In this document: positions 8,504 through 17,428 of the stretch, in pieces
Layout of the letters: every line of letters starts with the position of its first letter
Numbering within the stretch: the stretch's first letter is position 1
Source: Sphaerochaeta associata
GTDB taxonomy: Bacteria > Spirochaetota > Spirochaetia > Sphaerochaetales > Sphaerochaetaceae
Length of the DNA stretch: 64,000 nucleotides
Direction: 5' to 3'
NCBI RefSeq assembly: GCF_022869165.1
Contig: NZ_CP094929.1
Coordinates: 2,046,001-2,110,000, forward strand
Notes under the pieces: model-generated
What the model was told of the DNA's origin: nothing
Database searches by the model: none
What the model saw: the letters and a program-made list of their open reading frames with translations, nothing else
Made by a program: the position numbers and the translations under genes

Positions 8504-9448
8504 ATGGACAGCAGAGAGCGCTCGATCGCAATCCTTACAGGATGGTTCACAGGTGATGGGATGGGCAGCCAGACCGATGGCATGCAATACAGCGAGGTAG
8601 AGGCCTTGTGTCCCGAGGGGATAGAGGAAGTCTATACGCTCGAGGAAATCAGGCCATTGTGCGGAATGTCAAGCGAAGTCAGTGATTTGCCTGCCTTGCT
8701 CGCCCTCAGCATCGCAGCGAACAAGGCCTGTGATGTGCACCATGTAAAAGCGAGTTATCGCAAGTACATTCAGGAAGGCGAGGGACCGGGCGAGCATATC
8801 CGTCACATTTTGCAAACTGAAGCCTCCAAGGCCGATCACAGCCTTGCGCTGATCCGCACTCCGATCCACGGGATTCTGAAAGCATCGCAAGCCCAGAAGA
8901 AATGGCTTGCTTTTTTCAAGGCGGAAAGCCAAATCACCAGCAGCAGCGACCTCTGCCTGCAGACGGCGCTGCTGTTCTCCTACGGCTATGCCTCCTTGAT
9001 CGAAGATGAGTTTGACGATGCTCTCCACTTTGTAGGTGAGTTGGCCGATCTGGCAAAGCGCAACCGCCTGGATGAGCGTATCATCGCCGCCCTGCACACA
9101 GCCCTCAACCAGAAACCACTTGCCGTGTATGACGCAAAACAGAGCTCCTTCGTTCTTACAACCCTGTTGGTTGTCATGCACACCCTCATAGCCTTCGACT
9201 CATACGAGGAAGGTATCAAGGCCCTGGTCATGAGGGGGGAGAATGCACGGCTTGTCTGCGCCCTCTATGGGGGCTTTGCAGCAGGCCTGTATGGAGACCG
9301 AAGCATTCCCGAGCGTTGGGTCGATGAGGTGTTTCCCTCACCCGCCCTTGAGGCGATGATCAAGAAACAAACACTCTTCAAGCGCGAGACAATTCGATTG
9401 GAGAAGCTGGCGGTCTCACTGACGGCCGGTCTTCTTGAGCTGGACTGA
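8504..9448 (+). CDS. ADP-ribosylglycohydrolase-like protein with degenerate metal site
   Basis: A 314-residue protein that follows the DraG/ARH helical fold. The N-terminal block GWFTGDGMGSQTDGM matches the family's GDALG motif, and the C-terminal block ALYGGFAAGLYGDRSIPERW matches the segment after the metal-binding motif. In active enzymes that motif is GGDTDT; here it reads RGENAR, and the usual acidic residues after the first block are missing too. It is therefore likely inactive as a magnesium-dependent hydrolase, or changed in function. ATG 8504 has AGGAG seven bases upstream. It lies between two aldo/keto reductase genes, 41 bases after the first and 14 before the second. Confidence 0.65.
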   Translation: MDSRERSIAILTGWFTGDGMGSQTDGMQYSEVEALCPEGIEEVYTLEEIRPLCGMSSEVSDLPALLALSIAANKACDVHHVKASYRKYIQEGEGPGEHIRHILQTEASKADHSLALIRTPIHGILKASQAQKKWLAFFKAESQITSSSDLCLQTALLFSYGYASLIEDEFDDALHFVGELADLAKRNRLDERIIAALHTALNQKPLAVYDAKQSSFVLTTLLVVMHTLIAFDSYEEGIKALVMRGENARLVCALYGGFAAGLYGDRSIPERWVDEVFPSPALEAMIKKQTLFKRETIRLEKLAVSLTAGLLELD

Positions 9449-9462
9449 AACAGGAGGATGCG

Positions 9463-10434
9463 ATGAACTACAAACCTTTGGGAAAAACCGGCATCATGGT
9501 ATCACAATTGTGCTTCGGCACCATGTCGTTCGGCTCACGTGCAGACAAGGAGCAGTCCCATGCGATGTACAGCATGTGCAGGGAGAGTGGCATCAACTTC
9601 TTCGACTGTGCAAATGTCTATCAGAAAGGGGTGGCAGAAGAGTATCTGGGTTCATTCATTGCCGGTGAACGAGACAAGGTCGTTGTCACCACCAAAGCCT
9701 ACGGGGCGATGGGTGAAGGGGTCAATGACAAGGGTTGTTCGGCAAAAAACCTGCGAAGATCCCTCCATCAGAGCCTCAAGCGCCTTGGTACCGACTATGT
9801 CGATGTATTTTTCCTCCACCACTACGATCCTTGTACAAGCGAGGAGGAGGTGCTCAGAACCCTTGACTCATTTGTACGGGAGGGAAAGGTATTGAGCATC
9901 GGGGTGAGCAACTATGCAGCCTATCAGGTGGAACGTCTTCTGAGGACAAGCGATGTTAAACATCTCGTAGGGGTGCAGTGCATCCAACCGATGTACAACC
10001 TTGCCAAGCGTATGGCCGAAGTCGAACTTTTTCCCATGGCGCAAGCCGAAGGCATGGGCGTGATCACCTACAGCCCGCTTGCCGGAGGACTGCTGACCGG
10101 AAGGTATGCCAAGGCCGACGGGAAAAGCAGCGGTCGCCTCGTTGAGAATCCAAAGTACAAAGTGCGGTATGAAGGACCCTTTTATGAACAAGTAGGTGCT
10201 TCTTTTGCCGAATATGCCGCCTCTTTGGGTTTACACCCGGCAACCCTCGGCATCGCCTGGGTGATGGCGAATCCTGCTGTCACCGCACCTATTCTCGGAG
10301 CAGCCAGCCCAGAGCAGCTCATGCCCTCCCTCCAGGCAATCTCACACCCTTTGAACGGCGAAGTACTCAAGCATCTGGATACGATCAGCCCTCCCCTGCC
10401 TCCGGCCCACGACCGCACCGAGGAGAGAAGCTGA
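9463..10434 (+). CDS. Aldo/keto reductase
   Basis: A 323-residue NADP-dependent oxidoreductase of the YajO/PdxI-like barrel group. The catalytic tetrad is visible: Asp and Tyr in FFDCANVYQKG, Lys in VVTTKAYG and His in FFLHHYD. The cofactor loop near the C-terminus (PILGAASPEQL) is present. AGGAGG lies seven bases upstream of ATG 9463. Fourteen bases separate it from the ADP-ribosylglycohydrolase-like gene, so the two are probably cotranscribed. Physiological carbonyl substrate unknown. Confidence 0.9.
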   Translation: MNYKPLGKTGIMVSQLCFGTMSFGSRADKEQSHAMYSMCRESGINFFDCANVYQKGVAEEYLGSFIAGERDKVVVTTKAYGAMGEGVNDKGCSAKNLRRSLHQSLKRLGTDYVDVFFLHHYDPCTSEEEVLRTLDSFVREGKVLSIGVSNYAAYQVERLLRTSDVKHLVGVQCIQPMYNLAKRMAEVELFPMAQAEGMGVITYSPLAGGLLTGRYAKADGKSSGRLVENPKYKVRYEGPFYEQVGASFAEYAASLGLHPATLGIAWVMANPAVTAPILGAASPEQLMPSLQAISHPLNGEVLKHLDTISPPLPPAHDRTEERS

Positions 10435-10459
10435 AGCAAACCGGGGTCGAGGACTCCTA

Positions 10460-12070
10460 GTGGGTATGCAGCTCGAAGCAACCATTCATACGCTTGCCAA
10501 AGAGGTTTTCGGCATTCAAACGCTCAGGCCGTTTCAGCATGTCGTCATCCAACGAATTCTTGAACTCGATCGGCAGTCGGCTGACCACAGCGGCTTGTTG
10601 GTGACCCTCCCGACAGGCAGCGGCAAGAGCTTGTGCTTCATGCTCCCGTCCCTGCTCGTCGAAGGGCTTACCGTCATCGTCTATCCCCTCCTCTCATTGA
10701 TGAACGACCAGGTACGCCGTTTCACCAGCAAAGGAATTGGTTGTGTTGCCATTCAGGGAGGGCAGACTCAAGAACTGAGAAAGAGGTTGTTCGACGACCT
10801 TGCCTTGCAGAAGTGCAAGGTGGTCATCACCAATGCAGAGTGTATGGGCCAGGCCTCGGTCATAGCAGAGCTCGCCCGTCATCGGATCAGCCTGCTGGTG
10901 ATCGACGAGGCCCACACCATCGTCCGTTGGGGAGAGGGCTTCAGGCCGGCTTTAGCCGCCCTCGGTCCCCTGATCGCCTTTCTTCCAATCAAACAGGTTC
11001 TCTGCTTTACCGCAACCGCCGACGATGGGGTCGTCGAAGGATTGAATCATCTGATCTTCACGAAACACAAACCCCATGTGGTTCGAGCCAGCAGCGATCG
11101 ACCGAATATCAGCTACCATGTCTTTCGTACTCTTTGCAAGGACCACACCCTCTCCACCCTGCTCGAGTACAGCCTTTCACGTCCGGCCATCGTGTTTTGC
11201 AACACCCGCGAAGGTACGCATTTTGCCTGCAATGCGTTTCTTCGCTCCCACCCCGGCATCCCGTGCAGGTACTATCACGCTGGGTTGGATGCAAACCAGA
11301 GAAAAGCTTTGGAAGCGTGGTTTGAGAACCAAAAGGAAGGCGTACTCTTTTCAACGAATGCTTTCGGCATGGGTGTGGATAAAAGCAATATCAGAACAGT
11401 AATCCACCGGGAGGTGCCTGGTGACGCCCTCTCCTATCTGCAGGAGAGCGGAAGAGCAGGCCGTGACGGCAACCATAGCCGGGCGGTCGTCCTGCTCGAT
11501 GGAACTGAAAAAGAAGGCCTGGCGGCAGTCTTTTCATCCACCACTGCGTGTCATCGGCAGAGCCTGCTCGCAGAACTCGGTGAGGAGCTCGAATTCTGCA
11601 ATGGTTGTGATGTGTGCAGGCATTCGGTTTACACCGAACGCGAGGGAGAGGCCGCTCTGCTGCGGTGCATTGCCGTTCATCCCTTGCACTACAGCCCCAG
11701 TTCACTCTCGGCTCTGCTTTCCTATAAGAAAGCGTACAACAGTTTCAGTCGAACCCTTTCGGGCTGGACGCAAAAGGAAGTTAGATCGGCTCTGCATCTT
11801 TTACTGGCAGAGGGAAAAGTAGGAACCACCAAACGTCACAGACGGCTCTTTCTTCGGTATGAAGCCTATGGGCAGCTCTTGACTTCGCTTCACTTGTATC
11901 GAATGCTGAAGTATGGAACGAAAAGAACAGGAAAACACACCTATAAAAACGTACCATACGCTTCCCCGCCCGTTCCTTCCGGTGAAACAGGTGCAACCCA
12001 AGCATACACCCCCAGCACAGAAACCGGTTTTCTCATGGAAGAAATTGTTCCTGTTGCTCACCCTCGATGA
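10460..12070 (+). CDS. RecQ-family ATP-dependent DNA helicase
   Basis: A 536-residue superfamily 2 helicase with motif I LPTGSGKS, motif II DEAH, FTATA as motif III, and motif VI QESGRAGRDG. The RecQ zinc site is kept as a Cys in CHRQ and CNGCDVC. The winged-helix region after it is short and no HRDC domain is seen, so the protein is shorter than E. coli RecQ (about 610). GTG 10460 has GAGG at a better distance than ATG 10466, two codons later. The 3' end overlaps the convergent LacI-type gene by 38 bases. Role: 3'-5' unwinding in recombination and repair. Confidence 0.9.
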   Translation: MGMQLEATIHTLAKEVFGIQTLRPFQHVVIQRILELDRQSADHSGLLVTLPTGSGKSLCFMLPSLLVEGLTVIVYPLLSLMNDQVRRFTSKGIGCVAIQGGQTQELRKRLFDDLALQKCKVVITNAECMGQASVIAELARHRISLLVIDEAHTIVRWGEGFRPALAALGPLIAFLPIKQVLCFTATADDGVVEGLNHLIFTKHKPHVVRASSDRPNISYHVFRTLCKDHTLSTLLEYSLSRPAIVFCNTREGTHFACNAFLRSHPGIPCRYYHAGLDANQRKALEAWFENQKEGVLFSTNAFGMGVDKSNIRTVIHREVPGDALSYLQESGRAGRDGNHSRAVVLLDGTEKEGLAAVFSSTTACHRQSLLAELGEELEFCNGCDVCRHSVYTEREGEAALLRCIAVHPLHYSPSSLSALLSYKKAYNSFSRTLSGWTQKEVRSALHLLLAEGKVGTTKRHRRLFLRYEAYGQLLTSLHLYRMLKYGTKRTGKHTYKNVPYASPPVPSGETGATQAYTPSTETGFLMEEIVPVAHPR

Positions 12071-13022
12071 CCAAACAGGGAAGAACGGTGGTGCCCGGCT
12101 CGATCCGGCCTGAGAGCATGGACAGCAGTTTGTGCGTTGCTTCTTCATACAGCTGAAAACTTTGGATGTCCACGCTCGCCACCTTGCTGCCGAGTAATGT
12201 TGAAAAGGGAGAAGCATCATACCCCACTGCAGGAACAGCAAGAGTGCTTTGCATCAGCAGGTCGAAAAGAGTAAGGTCGTTTACAGCGGCAACCCCATCG
12301 ATGTCCTCTCTTGCAAGCAATGCTTCCACCTGATCGAGTATCGATGATATGCAAGTGGGCGAACCTATGGTGGTGTTAATCACCACAGCATCGGGAAAGA
12401 CGCTTAAGAAGCCTTCCAACCGCTTTGCATGAGGCTGGACGCTCTCTCCATAGCCGGTTATATACAACGGCTTCGTACATCCCTTTTGCTGCAGGTATCG
12501 GCCTTGCAACATGCCTCCATGCAGGTTGTCGGTTCGGACACTGCATCCGCCGGCGGTCTCACCGAGATGGTGTGAAAGCACATACGGGATTGTAATGCCC
12601 TCGAACATGGACAGCTCTTCACGTGTGTCAACGTCATAGGCGAGGATCCCGTCGCACTGCGTTTGAAGCGCCTTCAGCTCCTCCTTACGGCCCACTTTAT
12701 AGAAACGTAATTGCCAGGAGCTTTGCCCCAGGGCCTTCTGTACACCACGTACGGCCCTGCCGAAAAACCAATCAAAGCTGGGAAAACTTCCCCAATAATA
12801 GGGTCTGCCTGTCTTGTTGAACTCAACGAAGGCGAGGGTGCCGGTACCCTTGCGCCGCAATTGTGCGGCCAGGGTGTTGGGCGCATATCCAAGCACTCTC
12901 GCCGCTTCATGCACGCGCTTTTTCAAATCCTCGGAGACAGAGTCGGGATTGTTGTAGACTCGGGAAACCGTTGCACTGCTGACATCGGCGAGCGTCGCTA
13001 CGCTATCACGGGTTATCCGCAT
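12033..13022 (-). CDS. LacI/GalR-family transcriptional regulator, probable gal repressor
   Basis: A 329-residue protein with an N-terminal LacI helix-turn-helix (VATLADVSSATVSRVYNNP) and hinge helix (NTLAAQLRR), then a periplasmic-binding-protein-like sensor domain. It is divergent from galT-galK and a perfect 14-base palindrome sits over the galT promoter, so a galactose-responsive repressor is likely. The C-terminal half contains a few differences from GalR that prevent reading the effector. A strong G-rich ribosome site (GGGGGGGCTGG) precedes the ATG at 13022. Confidence 0.88.
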   Translation of the reverse strand: MRITRDSVATLADVSSATVSRVYNNPDSVSEDLKKRVHEAARVLGYAPNTLAAQLRRKGTGTLAFVEFNKTGRPYYWGSFPSFDWFFGRAVRGVQKALGQSSWQLRFYKVGRKEELKALQTQCDGILAYDVDTREELSMFEGITIPYVLSHHLGETAGGCSVRTDNLHGGMLQGRYLQQKGCTKPLYITGYGESVQPHAKRLEGFLSVFPDAVVINTTIGSPTCISSILDQVEALLAREDIDGVAAVNDLTLFDLLMQSTLAVPAVGYDASPFSTLLGSKVASVDIQSFQLYEEATHKLLSMLSGRIEPGTTVLPCLVIEGEQQEQFLP

Positions 13023-13041
13023 CCAGCCCCCCCATTTTTTG

Positions 13042-13081
13042 TTGACAAAGCGTTATCACAGGTGTAGTGTACACGTGTACA
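13042..13081 (+). promoter_or_regulatory. galTK promoter with palindromic operator
   Basis: TTGACA (13042-13047), 17-base spacer, TAGTGT (13065-13070). The perfect palindrome TGTACACGTGTACA (13068-13081) covers the end of the -10 box and the expected transcription start, an ideal place for repression by the divergent LacI-type protein. Confidence 0.75.
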
Positions 13082-13110
13082 TTGAAGAAAGCAAGAGGAA
13101 TCAACCACCT

Positions 13111-14163
13111 ATGGATTTACAATTCGATACGCACAACCGCTACAATCCACTGCTTGGAGAGTGGGTGAAGGTCTCTCCCCACCGAACCAAACGCCCATGG
13201 AACGGACAAGTGGAGAAACCAAATCTGGAGGAGCTGCCCCGATATGACAGCACCTGTTATCTCTGTCCGGGCAATGTTCGATCAGGGGGGGTGCGCAATC
13301 CTGAATATCAGGATGTCTATGTGTTTGACAATGACTTTGCCTCCTTGCTGCCGAGCACTCCAAGCGACCGCATCGAAGAGGGGCCCAACGGCCTCTTGAA
13401 GGCCAGCGGAGAGAAGGGACGATGCCGGGTCGTATGCTTTTCACCTCGGCATGACCTCACCCTCTCACGCATGGATATCGCCGATATTGAAAAAGTTTTG
13501 AGCGTGTGGCAGGACGAGTATGAGAAACTCGGCAGCAGCGCCATGATCAACTATGTACAAATATTCGAGAACCGGGGAGCGATCATGGGTTGCTCGAATC
13601 CTCATCCGCATGCACAGATTTGGAGCGAGGAGATCATTCCCGACATTCCTGTGAAGGAACTTACCAACGAAGAGAGCTACTTCGAAGCGCATGCGAGCCA
13701 TATGCTTCTCGATTACGCGCAGTATGAATGTGAAGTCAAGGAACGCATCATCGTGCAGGGCGGACATTTTCTGGCTGTCGTTCCCTTTTGGGCTGTTTGG
13801 CCGTATGAAGCCCTGATCATTCCCTACAAACGCAATCTCCAAAGCCTTGGAGAACTTGCCGATGAGGAAAGAACCGACTTGGCTTGGACGATGCAGCAGC
13901 TGGGCATCCGTTACGACAATCTCTTCCAAACCAGCTTCCCCTACTCCATGGGATTCCACCAGAAACCCACCGACGGGAAGGCTTACCCCGCCCATACCAT
14001 GCACCTGCACTACTTCCCGCCTTTGCTTCGCAGTGCCACCGTCAAGAAATTCATGGTAGGATATGAAATGATGGCAATGCCCCAACGCGATATTACTGCT
14101 GAGCAAGCTGCTCGAAAGCTCAGGGAACAGAGCGATATCCACTATCGCAGCATACTACATTAG
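13111..14163 (+). CDS. galT: Galactose-1-phosphate uridylyltransferase
   Basis: A 350-residue enzyme of the Leloir pathway that swaps UDP between UDP-glucose and galactose-1-phosphate. The active-site histidine triad is in NPHPHAQIW, and a second HIT block contains GFHQKPTDG and HLHYFPP. The zinc site at the N-terminus (CYLCPGN) is kept. I use ATG 13111 because AGAGGAA lies ten bases upstream and the protein begins in the usual way (FDTHNRYNPLLGEWVKVSPHR). galK follows after nine bases. Regulated by the palindrome overlapping the promoter. Confidence 0.96.
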   Translation: MDLQFDTHNRYNPLLGEWVKVSPHRTKRPWNGQVEKPNLEELPRYDSTCYLCPGNVRSGGVRNPEYQDVYVFDNDFASLLPSTPSDRIEEGPNGLLKASGEKGRCRVVCFSPRHDLTLSRMDIADIEKVLSVWQDEYEKLGSSAMINYVQIFENRGAIMGCSNPHPHAQIWSEEIIPDIPVKELTNEESYFEAHASHMLLDYAQYECEVKERIIVQGGHFLAVVPFWAVWPYEALIIPYKRNLQSLGELADEERTDLAWTMQQLGIRYDNLFQTSFPYSMGFHQKPTDGKAYPAHTMHLHYFPPLLRSATVKKFMVGYEMMAMPQRDITAEQAARKLREQSDIHYRSILH

Positions 14164-14172
14164 GAGATACCC

Positions 14173-15447
14173 ATGGCAACCAAACACGCTGTTGAACAAG
14201 GACTTTTACACCAAATCTACCCCTCTTTGTATGGGGATGCCTTCGATCAGGCCGATATGGATCGACGTTTCATCCGCCTTGTCGAGACCCATCAGAGCCT
14301 GTTCTCCCAAGCCTCGCCATCGCTGTTCTCCACTGCCGGCCGTACAGAGCTTGGAGGCAATCACACCGACCACAACCTGGGTCGGGTAATCGCGGCCACC
14401 ATCAACCTCGATACCATTGCCGCGGTGACCATGCGTGATGACCAAAAGATTGTACTCACCAGTGAAGGATATCCTGCAGTGGAAGTCGACCTTTCCAACC
14501 TGGAGGTGGTGGAAAGCGAAAAGAACACAACCGAGGCGTTGGTCCGCGGCATCGCCTTTGCTTTTTCCAAGCGAGGCTTACGCATAGGCGGCTGGCAGGC
14601 CAACACCACCAGCCGGGTGCTCAAGGGCTCCGGGCTCTCCTCTTCAGCAGCCGTAGAGGTGTTGTGCGGTACTATTTTCAATCACCTGTACAACGACGAT
14701 GCCCTTTCTCCTGTCGACCTGGCCATCATCGGCAAGTTCAGTGAGAACACATACTTCGGCAAGCCTTCGGGCTTGATGGACCAGATGGCCTGCGCCTATG
14801 GGGGAATCATCGGCATCGATTTTGCCGATGAACAAAAGCCTGTCATCGAGCCGATCCAATACTCGTTCTCACAGCAAGGCTATCACCTGTGCATCGTCGA
14901 TACCGGCGGGAACCATGCCGACCTCACTCCCGCGTATGCTTCAGTCCCTATCGAGATGCGCAAGGTGGCAGCATATTTTGGCAAAGACCACCTGCGGCAA
15001 GTTGACCGGAACACCTTCTTCCAAGCCTTGCCCGAACTTCGACTGACCCTCAGCAACGATCGCTGTCTCCTCAGGGCTATGCACTTCTTCCAAGAGAATG
15101 CGAGAGTGGAGAACATGCTCAAGGCACTCGCCAACGATGACATCAATTCCTACCTGTCCCTGGTCAGGCAGAGCGGTGAAAGTTCCTTCTGCTTTTTGCA
15201 GAATCTCTACCCCTCGTTCTTCCCCGAGGAGCAGGGTTTGAGTCTTGCCATTGCCATGACCAAGTCCCTGCTCGGCAGCGAAGCCACAGTGAGAGTCCAC
15301 GGCGGTGGATTTGCCGGAACCATCCAAGCCTACGTACGAGAACATGAGCTGAATCAATACATCCAAGGTATGGAGGCTGTATTCGGCAAGGGCAGTGTCA
15401 CCCCGATAGCGATACGAAGCAAGCCTGCTTGCTGTATAGCAGAATAG
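14173..15447 (+). CDS. galK: Galactokinase
   Basis: A 424-residue GHMP kinase that phosphorylates galactose at C1. Seen are the galactokinase signature GRTELGGNHTDHNLG near residue 57, the ATP-binding GSGLSSSAAVEV, and the third GHMP motif RVHGGGFAGT. It is about 40 residues longer than E. coli GalK. TAGGAG lies upstream of the ATG, nine bases after galT. The last codons (SKPACC) lie on a short direct repeat, GCCTGCTTGCTGT, that recurs just after the terminator. Confidence 0.95.
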   Translation: MATKHAVEQGLLHQIYPSLYGDAFDQADMDRRFIRLVETHQSLFSQASPSLFSTAGRTELGGNHTDHNLGRVIAATINLDTIAAVTMRDDQKIVLTSEGYPAVEVDLSNLEVVESEKNTTEALVRGIAFAFSKRGLRIGGWQANTTSRVLKGSGLSSSAAVEVLCGTIFNHLYNDDALSPVDLAIIGKFSENTYFGKPSGLMDQMACAYGGIIGIDFADEQKPVIEPIQYSFSQQGYHLCIVDTGGNHADLTPAYASVPIEMRKVAAYFGKDHLRQVDRNTFFQALPELRLTLSNDRCLLRAMHFFQENARVENMLKALANDDINSYLSLVRQSGESSFCFLQNLYPSFFPEEQGLSLAIAMTKSLLGSEATVRVHGGGFAGTIQAYVREHELNQYIQGMEAVFGKGSVTPIAIRSKPACCIAE

Positions 15448-15464
15448 CTGAGAAAACACCTTTA

Positions 15465-15490
15465 AAGCAGGCCGGAATTCCGGCCTGCTT
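15465..15490. terminator. Hairpin after galK
   Basis: A perfect 26-base palindrome built on GCAGGCCGG-AATT-CCGGCCTGC. It can fold on either strand. No long T-run follows, so it may act as a weak or Rho-assisted terminator. Confidence 0.6.
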
Positions 15491-15651
15491 GCTGTCCAGA
15501 TTCAAAAAAACCTCATGCTGAACCTGAAAAGCGCATACATAACGTAGATTTCCGTACAATTCAAGGACTTTCTCATTATATTCACCAATATGTTGAACTT
15601 ATACGAATAATTCTTGAAATATTCTGAGCAATCCATAAACAAGGCGCAAAT
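15491..15651. other. AT-rich intergenic stretch left of the IS66 element
   Basis: No gene, RNA or strong promoter seen. It is richer in A and T than the flanking genes. The sequence abuts the left terminal inverted repeat of the IS element at 15652. Confidence 0.5.
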
Positions 15652-17281
15652 GTAACTACTCAGGTATCCCAATTAGAATCTAATCGAAGAAAGCCAGGGA
15701 GAATGAGTTGTTGAACAGCTGTTCCAAGGCTTTTAACGGGTTTCCACCGTTCTTCCTGACCGTGTCGATGATGGAGAATATCCAGCAGAAGTTCGACCCT
15801 CCATCGGCAGAGCGGAACGAACCGGCCGTCTTCATCTTGAGCTTGCTCATGCAGAAGGACCGTTCGGCGATGTTGTTGGAAAACGGAACCCGGAAGTCGG
15901 TGAAGAACCGAAGCACATCGTCTTTCAGATCCCTCAGTCTTTCGAGAAGGCACAGGACCTTTCCCTTTTTGGGCTTTCCCCGCTTTCTCTCTTTCGGCTC
16001 TTGGTAGGGGTTTCTGGAGAACCCCCTTTCCAGGATCCTGTCGTACCCGGCGGAGAATTCCTGCACCAGCTTCTTCGGCGCGCTGGCCTGCCCCCTCGCC
16101 GTAAGCTTGCTCTTGGTCTTATACAGCTTGGCCAGCAGATTCTGCATGCTCTTTGCCCATCCCTGCCTGTGGTTCTGGATGACGCCCTCCAGTTCCCTGT
16201 CTATGTGTGCGCCGCAGCATGCATGGGTTGCATGCTTGAATGCGTCATTGTAGTAGGAGCTCCAGCAGTCGTGTGCGACCACGCCCCCTGCAACGATGCC
16301 TCCACGCTCCGCTTGGGATTGACGGTGATCATCGTTACCCTGTCGGTGGCGGCGGTGAGGGAAACACCTGCAAGGACCTCCACCAGCTCGCAGATCCTCG
16401 AGGCGCCGACCATGCCGAAGGAGGAGAGGGCTGCGACCATCACCTTGAGGTTGGTGCCGTATTGCAGATGGGTGTTCACACCTTCCGGAAAGCTCCCTTT
16501 CAGGGTCTTTCCTGATCAGGGGCAGAGAACCTGGACGCACTCGTACCGGCTTTGCTCCGATGTGATGCGCACGTCCACCACGTTCCTGGTCTCGACGACG
16601 GACCGTTGGGCCTTGCATTTCTTGGCATGCCTGCAGGCGATGCAGTCGGAGGGAAGGCACTGCAGCACCACGTCCGGCTCATCCTTGAGCCTCATGGTCG
16701 AACCCTCATGGCCCTTCTGGCCGCCGCTCTTCCTCTTGAGACCCTGTCCGCCCTTGTTGATTGAGGAAGGCTTGGGCTTGTGTTAGAAATCACTTGATGG
16801 CGGCTTGCTGCTGTTGGTGCTGTTCTTGTTCTTCTGCTGCTCAAGCTCGGCTATCCGTGCATCCTTTTCGTCGATGGCCTGCTTGAGTTCTCCGACGGTG
16901 CGGGAAAGCTCTTCGATGACCCGGGACTGGGTCTTGTTCTGGTCATGGAGCTCGGAGAGCTGGGAAGACTGTTTGATTCCCTGCTGGACCAGTTTCTCGT
17001 TGGTCGCGGAAATACGGTCAATCTTGCGATTGAGCAATTCCAATTCCTTCTTCCAAGAGCTTTCCAACTTCACCTAATTACTATCTCCACTTGAAGATAG
17101 TATAGCAAGAACAGCATCAAATTACAATCCGAACTCGTTTATTTACAAGGAAGTAGCACGAATTCTCAAAGGTTCGGGGAGTCAGATTTTCATGGTGAGA
17201 ATGCGGTTCTTCTCAAGCCAGCTAACAACAACCGAGAAGACCTTTCTGCTTAGGATCGGACGAGTACACCTGAGCAGTTAC
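15652..17281 (-). mobile_element. Decayed IS66-family insertion sequence (single-transposase type)
   Basis: The ends form imperfect terminal inverted repeats: left GTAACTACTCAGGTAT (from 15652) and right, read inward on the reverse strand, GTAACTGCTCAGGTGT (from 17281), differing at two of the first sixteen bases. Ends starting GTAA are typical of IS66. The 1630-bp length with one transposase gene and no tnpA or tnpB fits the ISBst12-like branch. No 8-bp target duplication can be seen in the flanks (GCGCAAAT against TAAATCAC), so one side has changed since insertion. About 190 bases between the transposase start and the right end contain no gene. Confidence 0.85.
15680..17073 (-). pseudogene. 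IS66 transposase (tnpC type), inactivated by two stops and a frameshift
   Basis: Read from 17073 leftward: a coiled-coil N-terminus ending in SSKPPSSDF, an in-frame TAA at 16785-16783, then a continuing frame with KPKPSSINKGGQG, the zinc-finger segment (CIACRHAKKC), an in-frame TGA near 16514, and SGKTLKGSFPEGVNTHLQYG, the usual continuation. At about 16299 one base is missing; the next frame gives VVAHDCWSSYY, GAHIDREL and the catalytic C-terminal block FSNNIAERSFCMSKLKMKTAGSFRS. The pieces align as one IS66 transposase of about 465 residues, now non-functional. The stops are of two kinds, so readthrough or recoding is unlikely. Confidence 0.85.
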
Positions 17282-17428
17282 TAAATCACAATAAAAGTCT
17301 ATAATAATTGCTTGCATTCTTAATATTTATATCAACTAAAAGAGGGCACTAAGAGGTGGTAGATGGGAGTGTTTTAAGCCCTGATGTAAGCCTCCTGAGT
17401 ACTTACGTCGCTTGAGTATATTCTTGGT
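17282..17428. other. AT-rich stretch between the IS end and the truncated outer-membrane gene
   Basis: No gene or clear ribosome site is seen. It contains several in-frame stops relative to the following gene (last at 17396-17398) and no signal-peptide-like sequence, which is the main reason to call that gene 5'-truncated. Confidence 0.5.

Noticed and set aside
16512-16785. Recoding (selenocysteine or programmed shift) to explain the broken IS66 gene
   Set aside because: One stop is TAA, one TGA, plus a separate missing base; simple decay explains all three.
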